Positions 52,540 to 62,288 are shown, numbered from the stretch's first letter. The stretch: 64,000 bases of DNA from Staphylococcus xylosus (GCF_002732165.1 NZ_MRZO01000003.1:62001-126000); one strand, 5' to 3'. Made by a program: numbers and translations. Notes: generated by a model from the letters alone, not told the origin.

Positions 52540-54513
52540 ATGAAAATTTTAGCGATTACGTCGTGCCCAAATGGGATTGCGCACACGTATATGGCCCAAG
52601 AAAAATTGGAACAAGCTGCCAAAGATATGGGCGTACATATCAAGGTTGAAACACAAGGTGGTGTAGGTGCAGAAAATGTCTTAACAACAAAAGAAATTAA
52701 AGAAGCGGACGGCATTATTATCGCAGCAGATCGCCAAGTAGATTTATCAAGATTTGATGGGAAGTTATTAATTAACGAAAGCGTTAGAGAAGGTATTCAT
52801 AAACCGGAAATATTGATTCAACGTATTATTGATAAAGATGCTCATATCCATCATGTAACTGATGGAGCTAGTCAGTCTAGCCAAGAAGATAAACCCAAAA
52901 CAGGTATTCAGATGATTTATCAGCATTTAATGAACGGTGTATCGTTTATGGTTCCTTTTATCGTTGTAGGTGGATTGTTAATGGCGATTGCTCTGACGCT
53001 TGGTGGAGAAGCAACTTCAAAAGGTTTGGTGATTCCAGAAGATTCATTTTGGAAATCAGTTGAAAATATAGGCAATTTAGCTTTCAGTTTTATGGTTCCT
53101 ATATTGGCTGGTTACATTGCAATGAGTATTGCTGATAAACCTGGACTTGTACCAGGTATGATTGGTGGCGCTATAGCGGCTGACGGTAGCTTCTACGGTA
53201 GTGATGCTGGAGCTGGCTTTTTAGGTGGTATTGTTGCTGGCTTTATAGCAGGTTACATTGCGAAATGGATTAAAAATGTAAAAATACCAAAAGTAATGGC
53301 GCCCATTATGCCGATTATAATAATTCCTATTATCTCATCACTCATTGTGGGATTGATATTTATATTCTTAATTGGTGCACCAATAGCGAGTATCTTTGAA
53401 GCATTGACAACTTGGTTGAAAGGTATGCAAGGTACTAACATTGTAATCTTAGCATTAATTATAGGAGCGATGATTGCATTTGATATGGGAGGCCCTGTAA
53501 ATAAAGTTGCTTTCTTATTTGGTTCAGCGCTAATTGCTGAAGGTAACTATGCTGTAATGGGAATGGTTGCAGTAGCGGTTTGTACACCACCTATTGGTTT
53601 AGGTTTAGCTACGTTTATTAATAAACGCAAATTTAATAAAGGTGAAGTAGAAATGGGGAAAGCTTCATTTACTATGGGATTATTTGGTATTACAGAAGGT
53701 GCTATTCCTTTCGCTGCACAAGATCCATTAAGAATTATTCCATCCAATATGGTAGGGGCAATGGTAGCAGCAGCTATTGCAGCAATAGGTGGTGTAGGCG
53801 ATAGAGTGGCTCATGGCGGTCCGATTGTAGCTGTTTTAGGTGGTATAGATCAGATTTTATGGTTCTTTATTGCTGTGATAGTTGGAAGTCTTGTCACGAT
53901 GAGTTCGGTGCTGTTTTTAAGAAAAAAAACACCAGCATTAGCTATTGATACTAATGGTATTGCAACAGGAATGGTAACGGAACAACAAGATAACGAATCA
54001 GAAGCCAGTGCTACAACACATACTACAACGAATATAAATAAAGAAAAAACAACTGAGCAGATAAATAACACAGTTGATGTATTTGATAAAAATGTTATTA
54101 AAATAGTTGATAAGAAAAATACAAGAGACGAAGCGATAGACGATCTCATAGATCAACTAGATAAGAATGATTACATTACGGATAAAAAAGAATTGAAAGA
54201 CGCTGTGCTAAAACGTGAAGCAGAAGCAACGACAGCAATTGGGATGCATGTTGCAATACCTCACGCAAAATCATCAGCAGTGAAACAACCTGTTGTCGCT
54301 GTAATGAATAATAAACATGGTATCGACTGGGAGAGTTTAGATGGCACATTGCCTAATATTGTATTTCTAATTGCAGTACCTAACGATAGCAGCGATACAC
54401 ATTTAAAACTGTTACAAAGACTATCACGAACATTAATGGACGACAATATTCGCAAGCAGTTAATTGAAGCAACACAAACTCAACAAATGTACGACTTACT
54501 TAAAGAAATATAA
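52540..54513 (+). CDS. PTS fructose/mannose-type EIIBCA
   Basis: Multidomain sugar transporter of 657 residues in B-C-A order. EIIB (1-100): ITSCPNGIAHTYMAQ with phosphocysteine Cys9. EIIC (about 125-480): FMVPFIVVGGLLMAIALTLGG, AFDMGGPVNKVAFLFG and GITEGAIPFAAQDP, the fructose-family substrate motif. A Ser/Thr/Glu-rich linker (about 485-530) leads to EIIA (about 535-657) with MHVAIPHAKS holding the phosphohistidine. ATG 52540 follows GAGGAGG; ATG 52531 is too close to it. With manA just downstream, mannose (ManP role) is likelier than fructose. Confidence 0.88.
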   Translation: MKILAITSCPNGIAHTYMAQEKLEQAAKDMGVHIKVETQGGVGAENVLTTKEIKEADGIIIAADRQVDLSRFDGKLLINESVREGIHKPEILIQRIIDKDAHIHHVTDGASQSSQEDKPKTGIQMIYQHLMNGVSFMVPFIVVGGLLMAIALTLGGEATSKGLVIPEDSFWKSVENIGNLAFSFMVPILAGYIAMSIADKPGLVPGMIGGAIAADGSFYGSDAGAGFLGGIVAGFIAGYIAKWIKNVKIPKVMAPIMPIIIIPIISSLIVGLIFIFLIGAPIASIFEALTTWLKGMQGTNIVILALIIGAMIAFDMGGPVNKVAFLFGSALIAEGNYAVMGMVAVAVCTPPIGLGLATFINKRKFNKGEVEMGKASFTMGLFGITEGAIPFAAQDPLRIIPSNMVGAMVAAAIAAIGGVGDRVAHGGPIVAVLGGIDQILWFFIAVIVGSLVTMSSVLFLRKKTPALAIDTNGIATGMVTEQQDNESEASATTHTTTNINKEKTTEQINNTVDVFDKNVIKIVDKKNTRDEAIDDLIDQLDKNDYITDKKELKDAVLKREAEATTAIGMHVAIPHAKSSAVKQPVVAVMNNKHGIDWESLDGTLPNIVFLIAVPNDSSDTHLKLLQRLSRTLMDDNIRKQLIEATQTQQMYDLLKEI

Positions 54514-54530
54514 GTGGGAGGTAGGAATAA

Positions 54531-55466
54531 ATGCCATTATTATTAAAACCTGTTTTTCAAGAAAGAATATGGGGAGGCAATGCACTTAAAGCATTTAACT
54601 ATGATATACCTAATGATCATACTGGAGAATGTTGGGCGATATCAGCACATCCGAACGGTCCAAACATTATTGAGAATGGACGTCATAAAGGTAAAACATT
54701 AGATGAAGTTTGGGCAGAAGACAAAGTATTATTTGGAAATCCTACAGAAGATAAGTTTCCATTATTAACTAAAATATTAGATGCAAATGATAATTTGTCA
54801 GTACAAGTACATCCAGATAATACGTATGCGCAAAAGTATGAAGGTGAATATGGTAAGACTGAATGTTGGTATATCTTAGATGCAAAAGAAGATGCAGAAA
54901 TTATTTACGGTGTAAATGCACAGAATCAAAATGAGTTAAATCAAATGATTGATAACAAACAATTCGATGCATTATTCAAATCAGTTAAAGTACAAGCAGG
55001 AGACTTCTTCTATGTGCCAGCGGGTACCGTGCACGCAATAGGAGAAGGGATATTAATCCTAGAGACACAACAATCTTCTGATACTACTTACCGCATTTAT
55101 GATTACGATAGAACTGATAAGGATGGCAATAAAAGAGCGCTTCATTTAGAAGAAAGCAAAGAGGTAATTGACCTTTCGGCTAGCTCACCCAATACATCAG
55201 CTAAGCATGAAATGATTCAAGGTCAGGATTATACGCAATTTGTATCTAATACGTTCTTTACAGTGGAAAGATGGATAATCAATGGTCATTTAACTTATAC
55301 AAAACCACAATCATATTGTCTAGTATCTATTGTAGAGGGCAATGGCGAAGTTACGGTAAATAATGAAACTATTACTTTAGAAAAAGGGGCACATTTTATA
55401 CTGACGACTGAGGATGAAGAAATAACATTTAAAGGTGAGATGACATTTATCGTTAGCTATGTATAA
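54531..55466 (+). CDS. Mannose-6-phosphate isomerase, class I
   Basis: Zinc enzyme converting mannose-6-phosphate to fructose-6-phosphate, 311 residues. Short Gram-positive type: LKPVFQERIWGG at the N-terminus, zinc ligands Gln92 and His94 (SVQVHPDN), Glu111 (KTECWY) and His168 (PAGTVHAIGEG). SD GGGAGG, 17 nt after the PTS gene. It puts imported mannose-6-phosphate into glycolysis. Confidence 0.95.
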   Translation: MPLLLKPVFQERIWGGNALKAFNYDIPNDHTGECWAISAHPNGPNIIENGRHKGKTLDEVWAEDKVLFGNPTEDKFPLLTKILDANDNLSVQVHPDNTYAQKYEGEYGKTECWYILDAKEDAEIIYGVNAQNQNELNQMIDNKQFDALFKSVKVQAGDFFYVPAGTVHAIGEGILILETQQSSDTTYRIYDYDRTDKDGNKRALHLEESKEVIDLSASSPNTSAKHEMIQGQDYTQFVSNTFFTVERWIINGHLTYTKPQSYCLVSIVEGNGEVTVNNETITLEKGAHFILTTEDEEITFKGEMTFIVSYV

Positions 55467-55475
55467 AAAAGTTAA

Positions 55476-55504
55476 AGGCGAGATAATTTTAGTTATCTCT
55501 GCCT
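55476..55504 (+). other. Intercistronic hairpin
   Basis: AGGCGAGATAA (55476-55486) with TTATCTCTGCCT (55493-55504), one bulge, and no U-run after it. Probably an RNA-stability or processing stem between manA and the kinase gene. Confidence 0.4.
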
Positions 55505-55532
55505 ATCTATGTAATCATAGGAGGTAATTACC

Positions 55533-56432
55533 ATGCTGAAAATTTGTACAGATATAGGTGGAACAAAGACAATTGTAGGTTTGATTAATGAAGATTTAGA
55601 AATTATAGAGAGCCATAAATTTGAAACGTATATAGATAATCCTGAACAACAGTTTACTGAAATAATCAATATAGCTAACACTTACTTAAAAAGTGTTGAA
55701 CATGTGGATGATAAAGTACTAAATATTGCTATGCCTGGGCCGTGTGATTATACTCAGGGTGTTTTTTTAAATCCTCCTAATTTGCAAAGATACAATGGCT
55801 TTAAGGCAGGTAAATTCATCACTGAACATAGTTCATTCAAACCATATTTTGTAAATGATACGGATGCTGCTATATTAGCAGAACAACGCTATGTTTCATC
55901 GAGCACAAAAGATTTTATATATTTAACTATAAGTACAGGTGTTGGCATGGCATATATGAGAAATGGCAAGCTAGTTTCTGGTAGCGATGGTAATTTCGGT
56001 GAGATTGGTCATACAATTATTAAAGATAATAGTGACTACCTATGCCCTGTTTGTAGACAATATGGTTGCGTCGAAAATGAAATTTCTGGACTAGCAATAA
56101 GTAGAAAAGCAGGTGTATTGCTTAATAAAGAAGTTAGTACGAGAGAAGCAATAGAACTATATAATGCAGGAGAAAATAAGCAAATCGTACAGATGATAGA
56201 AGAAGTAATAGATTTAACACAAAAGTTATGCACGAACCTATATAGTATCTTCAACGTATATGATATCGTACTTGGAGGTGGTGTAACACAAAGTTCATTA
56301 CCTTATAAAGCGCGAATTGAAGCATATGCACAAAAACATCACTTGATTCAAAATAGAGAAATAGTAGTCAGAATAAGTGATTTAGATGCGAATGTGCTAA
56401 CGGGGCTTTATTTTGTGAACAAAAATAAATAA
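55533..56432 (+). CDS. ROK-family sugar kinase
   Basis: Glucokinase/fructokinase-like ROK protein, 299 residues. DIGGTK (7-12) binds ATP phosphate; GEIGHTII with CPVCRQYGCVE forms the ROK consensus His plus Cys zinc site; the C-terminal VLGGGVTQSSLPYKARIEAY is the adenosine motif. SD AGGAGG. It is the last gene of the mannose cluster, 66 nt after manA, and may phosphorylate free mannose, fructose or glucose. Confidence 0.88.
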   Translation: MLKICTDIGGTKTIVGLINEDLEIIESHKFETYIDNPEQQFTEIINIANTYLKSVEHVDDKVLNIAMPGPCDYTQGVFLNPPNLQRYNGFKAGKFITEHSSFKPYFVNDTDAAILAEQRYVSSSTKDFIYLTISTGVGMAYMRNGKLVSGSDGNFGEIGHTIIKDNSDYLCPVCRQYGCVENEISGLAISRKAGVLLNKEVSTREAIELYNAGENKQIVQMIEEVIDLTQKLCTNLYSIFNVYDIVLGGGVTQSSLPYKARIEAYAQKHHLIQNREIVVRISDLDANVLTGLYFVNKNK

Positions 56433-56511
56433 AGGCTTTCTAGTGTCTATGGGAGTGATACAGAAATCTATTTTTGATGAAAAGGTTCTGTTCTCTCTCC
56501 GAGGCAAGGGA

Positions 56512-56557
56512 GACTAGAGTTGAAAAACATCTTTTAAAGGCTTTTTCAACTCTAGTC
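56512..56557. terminator. Terminator between ROK and ThrE genes
   Basis: A perfect 16-bp stem GACTAGAGTTGAAAAA (56512-56527) / TTTTTCAACTCTAGTC (56542-56557), between convergent genes. Confidence 0.75.
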
Positions 56558-56629
56558 ATCTTTACCATTATAATGAGTTGAGACAGAAACATTATTTATA
56601 TTTCAATCACATGCGCACTGTGGAACTTT

Positions 56630-57088
56630 TTATAATTTGTTTCTTTTCACTAATAATAATTTACGGATATTGAGTGTCTTCGATAACTGGTCAGAAAGTA
56701 ACAGGCCTAGAGCAATTGATCCAGCAATCAAAATAGCACGAATAAATGTATTTGTAGCATCTGTGAAATTGAGCGTCACAAGTTGCTGGGTCGCTCTAAA
56801 GGCAATGCTACCAGGGACCAAAGGTATAATACCAGGAATCATAAATAACACAACTGGTGCTTTATAAACACGACTTAAGATATGTGCTATTAAACCTAGT
56901 GTTAAACTTCCTAACAAACTTGTGTATATACTATCCATATGAAAGTTTCTTTCTAAAATAAAAGTTATGGAATAACCCATAGCGCCAGCCAATCCGGCAG
57001 GTAAGAATATTTTTCTAGGTGCATCGTAAATCACATTGAAAAAGTAAGATGCACTGAAACTACATAGAAATGTGAATAGAATCGTCAT
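56630..57088 (-). CDS. ThrE-type exporter, short subunit
   Basis: Membrane protein of 152 residues, four to five hydrophobic helices, of the ThrE_2 (YjjB-like) family. LVPGSIAFRATQQL and the preceding glycine/proline-rich helix VLFMIPGIIPLVPG are the family mark. Start ATG 57088 follows GGGGGG. It forms the C-terminal half of a threonine/serine exporter split over two genes; the partner ends 13 nt upstream. Confidence 0.85.
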   Translation of the reverse strand: MTILFTFLCSFSASYFFNVIYDAPRKIFLPAGLAGAMGYSITFILERNFHMDSIYTSLLGSLTLGLIAHILSRVYKAPVVLFMIPGIIPLVPGSIAFRATQQLVTLNFTDATNTFIRAILIAGSIALGLLLSDQLSKTLNIRKLLLVKRNKL

Positions 57089-57101
57089 TACGATCCCCCC
57101 T

Positions 57102-57854
57102 TTAAAAGATGAGATAAGCGATAGCAATGCCAGACCCTATAGCAAATGCGATTACAAGTGCTTCTAAGAACTTGGCTGTAAACATTAACATATGTCTTCC
57201 GAACAAATCTTGAATAGCTGTTGTTATTAGTACACCTGGAACTATTGGCATAACAGCTGCAATCATCGCTGGACCGAACATTTTATTGACATTAAATAAA
57301 TTGGACCCCAAAATAACCAGCATACCAAGTACAAAAGAACCCACAAATTCAGGAATAAACATCGTCAATGATTTACTCTGCATATATTCAACAATTAAGA
57401 AACCAATTGACCCGGCAATAATTGTGGTGATTGCATCTGCCCAGGTTCCCCCTTGTAAATATAGAAAACTTAATGAAATTATTCCTGCAGCCATTACCTT
57501 TTTCCATAATGGAATACTTAAATTAGCGCGATCGATATTTTTTAATAGAATATAAGCCTGATCAATAGATAGTTGGTTACTGGTAAGCTGTCTAGAAATT
57601 GAATTAACTTGAAATATTTTTAATAAGTTGGTGCTGTTTTTGTTTATGCGTAATATACGTGTGTCATGTTCTTCGCTTAATGAAAAGTTGATGAACACAT
57701 TAATTACATAACCTTGGCTATTATAATAGCCCATACAAATTGCGATGCGGCGCATGGTATCTTCTACTCTTGATACTTCAGCACCAGAGGAAAGTAGTAT
57801 CTTTCCAGCTAATAGGATAACACTTACGGTTAACTTGTCTTTATTTTCACTCAA
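57102..57854 (-). CDS. ThrE-type exporter, long subunit
   Basis: YjjP-like protein, 250 residues. N-terminal soluble part (about 1-115) with LLSSGAEVSRVEDTMRRIA, the conserved ThrE motif, then five hydrophobic helices with FGPAMIAAVMPIVPGVLITTAIQDL. Together with the small subunit it exports threonine/serine or dicarboxylates in related systems. TTG start at 57854 behind GGGGTG. Confidence 0.87.
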   Translation of the reverse strand: MSENKDKLTVSVILLAGKILLSSGAEVSRVEDTMRRIAICMGYYNSQGYVINVFINFSLSEEHDTRILRINKNSTNLLKIFQVNSISRQLTSNQLSIDQAYILLKNIDRANLSIPLWKKVMAAGIISLSFLYLQGGTWADAITTIIAGSIGFLIVEYMQSKSLTMFIPEFVGSFVLGMLVILGSNLFNVNKMFGPAMIAAVMPIVPGVLITTAIQDLFGRHMLMFTAKFLEALVIAFAIGSGIAIAYLIF

Positions 57855-58034
57855 ATGAACACCCCAACTTATGCGATTAATATGATTATTATCCCAATAT
57901 TAATTTACAAATTCAATATGAAATATAAAGCATAGATAAAGGTATAGCGAATATAGAGGGGAGGCTTAGGTTTGTGTGAGGTCATAGTCCTAGGGAGTCT
58001 AAAAAGTTCATTGACTGGTGGATAGGAGGAACCT

Positions 58035-58076
58035 ATGTATTGTACTTCACTATTCATTTTTACATATGATATATGA
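58035..58076 (+). other. Mini-cistron of 13 codons
   Basis: SD AGGAGG (58024-58029), ATG 58035 and MYCTSLFIFTYDI, stop at 58074-58076, two nt before a terminator hairpin. Short hydrophobic peptide; coding status uncertain. Confidence 0.3.
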
Positions 58077-58078
58077 TT

Positions 58079-58113
58079 AAGGCTGAGGCAATTAATTTGC
58101 CTCAGCCTTTTTA
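58079..58113. terminator. GAGGCTGAG-family terminator
   Basis: AAGGCTGAGGCA (58079-58090) / TGCCTCAGCCTT (58098-58109), perfect, then TTTAG. May end metY transcripts that read through the repeats, on the other strand. Confidence 0.75.
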
Positions 58114-58142
58114 GTATTAACCTAGTTTTTAGTTTAGTTTTG

Positions 58143-58607
58143 TTTTGCATAAGCATCACTAAGCAAATTCCTACGTTAATTTTCAAGTGGTTAGAGGAAT
58201 ACAAAAGTGTTTTTTTGCATAAGTATCACTAAGAAAATTGCTACGCTAATTTTCAAGTGTTTAGAGGAATACAAAAGTGTTCTTTTGCATAAGCATCACT
58301 AAGAAAATTGCTACGTTAATTTTCAAGTGGTTAAAGTAATACAAAAGTGTTCTTTTGTATAAGCATCACTAAGAAAATTGCTACGCTAATTTTCAAGTGT
58401 TTAAAGGAATACAAAAGTAATCTTTTGCATAAGCATCACTAAGAAAATTGCTACGTTAATTTTCAAGTGGTTAGAGGAATACAAAAGTGTTCTTTTGCAT
58501 AAGCATCACTAAGAAAATTGCTACGCTAATTTTCAAGTGTTTAAAGGAATACAAAAGTAATCTTTGCATAAGCATCACTAAGAAAATTCCTACGTTAATT
58601 TTCAAGT
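58143..58607. repeat. 70-bp tandem array, 6.7 copies
   Basis: Units begin TTTTGCATAAGCATCACTAA and recur at 58143, 58213, 58283, 58353, 58423, 58493 and 58562 (the last 1 nt short). Each includes AATTGCTACGTTAATTTTCA or a one-base variant. Copies alternate between CTACGTTAAT...AAGTGG and CTACGCTAAT...AAGTGT, so a 140-bp dimer has been amplified. The last copy contains the metY stop codon and final codons; the others repeat that 3' end. In the last copy GCATCACT pairs with AGTGATGC around GAAAATT/AATTTTC. Confidence 0.95.
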
Positions 58608-59884
58608 GATGCTTTAAAACCTTTTTCAAGGTCATTAATTATGTCATCAATATTTTCAGTTCCAACTGATAATCTTACAAGTTCTGGTACAACGCCTGAA
58701 GCTTGTTGTTCTTCAGGTGATAATTGTAAATGTGTAGTACTAGCAGGATGGATGATTAAAGATTTAGAATCCCCAACATTTGCTAAGTGAGAGAATAGAT
58801 TTAAAGCATCAACAAATTTTGCAATATCTTCAACAGAACCGTCTACACCAAATGTGAGCACTGCACCTTGACCATTGGGTAAATACTTTTGGGCAAGATC
58901 GTGATATTTATTGTTTTCTAATCCTGGATAATTCACCCAAGTTACGTTTGGATGTTGTTCCAAATATTGTGCAACACGCAAGGCGTTTTCAGAGTGTCTT
59001 TCTAAACGTAAATGTAAAGTTTCTAATCCTAATAAAAATTCATGAACGTTGAACGGTGACACTGCTGAACCTAAATCACGTAATAATTGTACACGTGCCT
59101 TCGTTATATAGGCTGCTTCTCCAACATCTTTAGCATATGAAATGCCATGATAACTTGAATCAGGTTCCACAAGGCCTGGGAATTTACCATTATCCCAATT
59201 GAAATTACCACTATCTACAATAACACCACCTATAGAAGTACCGTGACCACCTATAAATTTAGTTGCTGAATGTACAATAATATCTGCACCAAATTCAAAA
59301 GGACGTAGTAAATATGGTGTTGGGAAAGTATTATCCACAATTAAAGGGATGTTATTTTGATGGGCAACGGTTGCGACTGCTTCAATGTCTAACACATCAA
59401 TTTTTGGATTACCTATAGTTTCAGCATAAACAGCTTTTGTTTTATCGGTAATAGCGTGTGCAAAATTTTCAGCGTCACTTGGATCTACAAAATGAACTTT
59501 GATTCCTAATTTTTTAAAAGTAACATTTAGTAAATTATAAGTTCCTCCATACAAGTTAGAAGAAGCTACAATTTCGTCTCCAGATTCTACAATATTTAAG
59601 AGTGCTAAATGAATTGCAGCTTGTCCTGAAGACGTCGCTAAAGCTCCGATGCCACCTTCAAGTGCTGCAATACGTTCTTCAAAAACATTTTGCGTTGGGT
59701 TCATTATTCTAGTATAAATATTGCCAGGTTCTTCTAAAGCAAAAAGCTTTCTCGCATGTTCAGTATTATCAAATACATAACTAGAAGTCTGATAAATAGG
59801 AACTGCACGTGATTTTGAAAAATCATCTGTTACTTGACCGCCGTGGATGGAAAGTGTATCTAAATGCCAAGGGTTTTGAGTCAT
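58595..59884 (-). CDS. O-acetylhomoserine aminocarboxypropyltransferase
   Basis: MetY-type PLP enzyme of 429 residues: direct sulfhydrylation of O-acetylhomoserine with sulfide to homocysteine, or cysteine synthesis by related members. [29 protein letters not shown] at the N-terminus, [32 protein letters not shown] with PLP-Lys209, and [17 protein letters not shown] match the long MetY group. SD AGGAGG before ATG 59884. Its last codons lie in the first unit of the repeat array. A 14-of-15 CodY-like box follows its promoter. Confidence 0.94.
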   Translation of the reverse strand: MTQNPWHLDTLSIHGGQVTDDFSKSRAVPIYQTSSYVFDNTEHARKLFALEEPGNIYTRIMNPTQNVFEERIAALEGGIGALATSSGQAAIHLALLNIVESGDEIVASSNLYGGTYNLLNVTFKKLGIKVHFVDPSDAENFAHAITDKTKAVYAETIGNPKIDVLDIEAVATVAHQNNIPLIVDNTFPTPYLLRPFEFGADIIVHSATKFIGGHGTSIGGVIVDSGNFNWDNGKFPGLVEPDSSYHGISYAKDVGEAAYITKARVQLLRDLGSAVSPFNVHEFLLGLETLHLRLERHSENALRVAQYLEQHPNVTWVNYPGLENNKYHDLAQKYLPNGQGAVLTFGVDGSVEDIAKFVDALNLFSHLANVGDSKSLIIHPASTTHLQLSPEEQQASGVVPELVRLSVGTENIDDIINDLEKGFKASLEN

Positions 59885-59907
59885 GATATAAATCCTCCTA
59901 AAATTAG

Positions 59908-59954
59908 AATTTTCTGATAATTTTCACTATACAAGAGCTTTTTAACCTTTTCAA
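59908..59954 (-). promoter_or_regulatory. metY promoter with CodY-like box
   Basis: Minus strand: TTGAAA (59954-59949), 17 nt, TATAGT (59931-59926). AATTTTCTGATAATT (59908-59922) matches the CodY consensus at 14 of 15 and lies just past the -10, where CodY binding would block transcription when branched-chain amino acids and GTP are high. Confidence 0.7.
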
Positions 59955-60018
59955 CCATTTCTTATTAAAAAAGTAAGAATTAATTTGTGTTTTTTACAAT
60001 GTATTTAATCCAAAGAGG

Positions 60019-60047
60019 TTGCAAAGAGAAGAGAAATTGTTTATAAT
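60019..60047 (+). promoter_or_regulatory. mccAB promoter
   Basis: TTGCAA (60019-60024), 17 nt, TATAAT (60042-60047). Downstream TTCTTATCGTTATAGTAGGA could hold a sulfur-regulator (CymR) site, but I cannot confirm this by eye. Confidence 0.6.
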
Positions 60048-60109
60048 TCTTATCGTTATAGTAGGATATTGTGAAAAAGAATGGAAATGGTTAATTCATG
60101 GAGGAAAAA

Positions 60110-61015
60110 ATGATTGGTTTTGACTTAATAGGAAACACACCGCTTGTACTTTTAAAATCATTTAGTAATAAAGACGTTCAAATTTATGCAAAGTTAGAAC
60201 AGTTCAACCCTGGCGGTAGCATAAAAGATAGATTAGGGAAGCATTTAATCGAGGTAGCTTTGAAAGATAGTGCGATTCATGAGGGCGATACAGTAGTTGA
60301 AGCATCAGCTGGTAATACGGGCATCGGCGTTGCTCTTGCAGCCAACTATTATGGTCTAAATAGTGTAATCTTTGCGCCTTTAGGTTTCTCTGAAGAAAAA
60401 GTGTCTATTATAAAAGCTTTAGGAGCGAAAGTAATAAGAACAGATCAAGAACTTGGTATGGAAGGTGCAAAAATAGCAGCACGAGAATTCGAATCAAAAA
60501 CGGGAGCTTTTTATTTAAATCAATTTGAATCGAAACATAATCCTGAAGCCTATCAATATACCTTAGCACAGGAAATTACGGACCAACTAGATGACATTGA
60601 TTATTTTGTCGGTGGTGTAGGATCTGGCGGAACCTTTGCAGGTATTGCTGAACATTTATCTCAATTTAATATTGAAAGTGTCATAGTAGAACCTGAAGGA
60701 TCTATCTTAAGCGGTGGCCAAGCACATGCACATGATATAGAAGGCATTGGTTCTGAACAATGGCCATCATTTTTACCTGAAACATTAGTATCGGATATTA
60801 TAAAAGTCAGCGATGATGACGCATTTAAAAATGTAAAATTAATCGCTCAACAAGAAGGGCTCTTAGTTGGCAGTTCATCAGGGGCAGCACTACAGGGAGC
60901 ACTAGACATAAAAAAACATATTAACAAAGGTGTTATTGTCACAGTTTTTCCTGATGGAAGTGACCGATATATGTCAAAACAAATCTTAAATTATAAGGAG
61001 AATGATTATGAATAA
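60110..61015 (+). CDS. O-acetylserine-dependent cystathionine beta-synthase
   Basis: Fold-type II PLP enzyme of the cysteine synthase family, 301 residues. GNTPLVLL, PGGSIKDR with PLP-Lys39, EASAGNTGIGVALAA, and GGVGSGGTFAGIA, the phosphate-binding loop. Its coupling to a cystathionine lyase gene points to the MccA role (cystathionine from O-acetylserine and homocysteine) rather than CysK. ATG 60110 follows GGAGG; an ATG at 60098 precedes that SD. Divergent from metY. Confidence 0.9.
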   Translation: MIGFDLIGNTPLVLLKSFSNKDVQIYAKLEQFNPGGSIKDRLGKHLIEVALKDSAIHEGDTVVEASAGNTGIGVALAANYYGLNSVIFAPLGFSEEKVSIIKALGAKVIRTDQELGMEGAKIAAREFESKTGAFYLNQFESKHNPEAYQYTLAQEITDQLDDIDYFVGGVGSGGTFAGIAEHLSQFNIESVIVEPEGSILSGGQAHAHDIEGIGSEQWPSFLPETLVSDIIKVSDDDAFKNVKLIAQQEGLLVGSSSGAALQGALDIKKHINKGVIVTVFPDGSDRYMSKQILNYKENDYE

Positions 61016-62153
61016 AAAAACACAATTAATACATGGCGGCGTGACAACAGACCCATACACAGGCGCAGTAACGACACCAATTTATCAAACGAGTACTTAT
61101 ATTCAAGATGATATTGGGGATATGAGACAAGGTTACGAATATTCACGGTCTGCGAATCCTACAAGAACTGCGTTGGAAGGGCTAATTGCAGATTTAGAAG
61201 AAGGGCAATTTGGCTATGCATTCGGTTCTGGTATGGCAGCCATTTCAGCAGTTATTATGTTGTTAGATAAAGGTGATCATTTATTAATTAATTCAGATGT
61301 TTATGGTGGCACGTATAGAGCATTATCTAAAGTGTTTACTCGTTTTGGTATAGAAGCTGATTTTATTGATACAACAAAAATTGACGAAATTGAACAATAT
61401 ATTAAACCTGAAACGAAAATGTTATACATTGAGACACCATCTAATCCATTATTACGTGTAACAGATATTAAAAAATCTGCCGAGCTAGCTAAAAATCATA
61501 ATTTGATTTCCGTCGTAGATAATACGTTTATGACACCTTATTTCCAAAATCCATTAAAATTTGGTATCGATATTGTATTGCATTCTGCAACAAAATATCT
61601 CGGAGGTCACAGTGATGTTGTTTCTGGCTTAGTTGCTACAAATGACGAAGCATTAGCAGAACGTATTGGATTTATTCAAAATTCAACAGGTGGTGTACTT
61701 GGACCACAAGATAGTTATTTATTAATTCGAGGTATTAAAACCTTAGGTATACGTATGGAACAAGTACAACGCAATACCCTTGAAATTATAGCAATGTTGC
61801 AAGAACATAATGCTGTTAGACAAGTATTCCACCCAAGTATTGCTACTCACTTAAATTATGATATTCATCAAAGCCAAGCAGAAGGGCATACAGGTGTAAT
61901 TGCATTTGAAGTTGCAGATATAGAAAGTGCTAAGCAAGTAATTAAAGCATCTAAGTATTTTACGTTAGCTGAAAGTTTAGGTGCGGTAGAAAGTTTAATT
62001 TCCGTACCTGCGTTAATGACGCATGCATCTATACCAAAAGATATTCGTGAGAAAGAAGGCATTGCAGACGGCTTGATTCGTTTGTCTGTTGGTATTGAAG
62101 ATACAGAAGATTTAGTAGAAGATTTAAAAACAGCACTAAGTACTTTAAATTAA
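61008..62153 (+). CDS. Cystathionine gamma-lyase/homocysteine lyase
   Basis: MccB-type PLP enzyme of the Cys/Met metabolism family, 381 residues. YEYSRSANPTRTALEG, FGSGMAAISAV, SATKYLGGHSDVVSG with PLP-Lys196 and LAESLGAVESLISVPALMTHASI at the C-terminus. It splits cystathionine to cysteine, completing reverse transsulfuration with the preceding gene. ATG 61008 lies 7 nt after GGAG; the gene overlaps mccA by 8 nt. A cystathionine gamma-synthase role (MetB) is less likely given its partner. Confidence 0.92.
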   Translation: MNKKTQLIHGGVTTDPYTGAVTTPIYQTSTYIQDDIGDMRQGYEYSRSANPTRTALEGLIADLEEGQFGYAFGSGMAAISAVIMLLDKGDHLLINSDVYGGTYRALSKVFTRFGIEADFIDTTKIDEIEQYIKPETKMLYIETPSNPLLRVTDIKKSAELAKNHNLISVVDNTFMTPYFQNPLKFGIDIVLHSATKYLGGHSDVVSGLVATNDEALAERIGFIQNSTGGVLGPQDSYLLIRGIKTLGIRMEQVQRNTLEIIAMLQEHNAVRQVFHPSIATHLNYDIHQSQAEGHTGVIAFEVADIESAKQVIKASKYFTLAESLGAVESLISVPALMTHASIPKDIREKEGIADGLIRLSVGIEDTEDLVEDLKTALSTLN

Positions 62154-62164
62154 TTAGATATAAA

Positions 62165-62266
62165 GATAACCCAGGAAATACTTCATTTAATCAGACCCTT
62201 TAAAGAAGATGTTAAAAACTTCTTTAAAGGGTCTGATCATTTTCAGAAGAAAACTGGGTTATTTTC
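62165..62266. terminator. Nested terminator after mccB
   Basis: Inner perfect 18-bp stem TCAGACCCTTTAAAGAAG (62191-62208) / 62219-62236, within an outer ATAACCCAG...CTGGGTTAT stem, then TTTTC. Between convergent mccB and MFS genes. Confidence 0.85.
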
Positions 62267-62288
62267 AATTTATACGAAATTGAATAGC

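Larger units (their letters stand above)
57855..58594. other. Intergenic, 740 nt, mostly repeats
   Basis: From 58143 on it is a 70-bp tandem array. Between 57905 and 58120 lie a mini-cistron (58035-58076) and a terminator. No other gene seen. Confidence 0.6.

Noticed and set aside
58143..58607. CRISPR array
   Set aside because: The whole 70-bp unit is repeated with no unique spacers, and there are no cas genes; it is a tandem array that includes the 3' end of metY.
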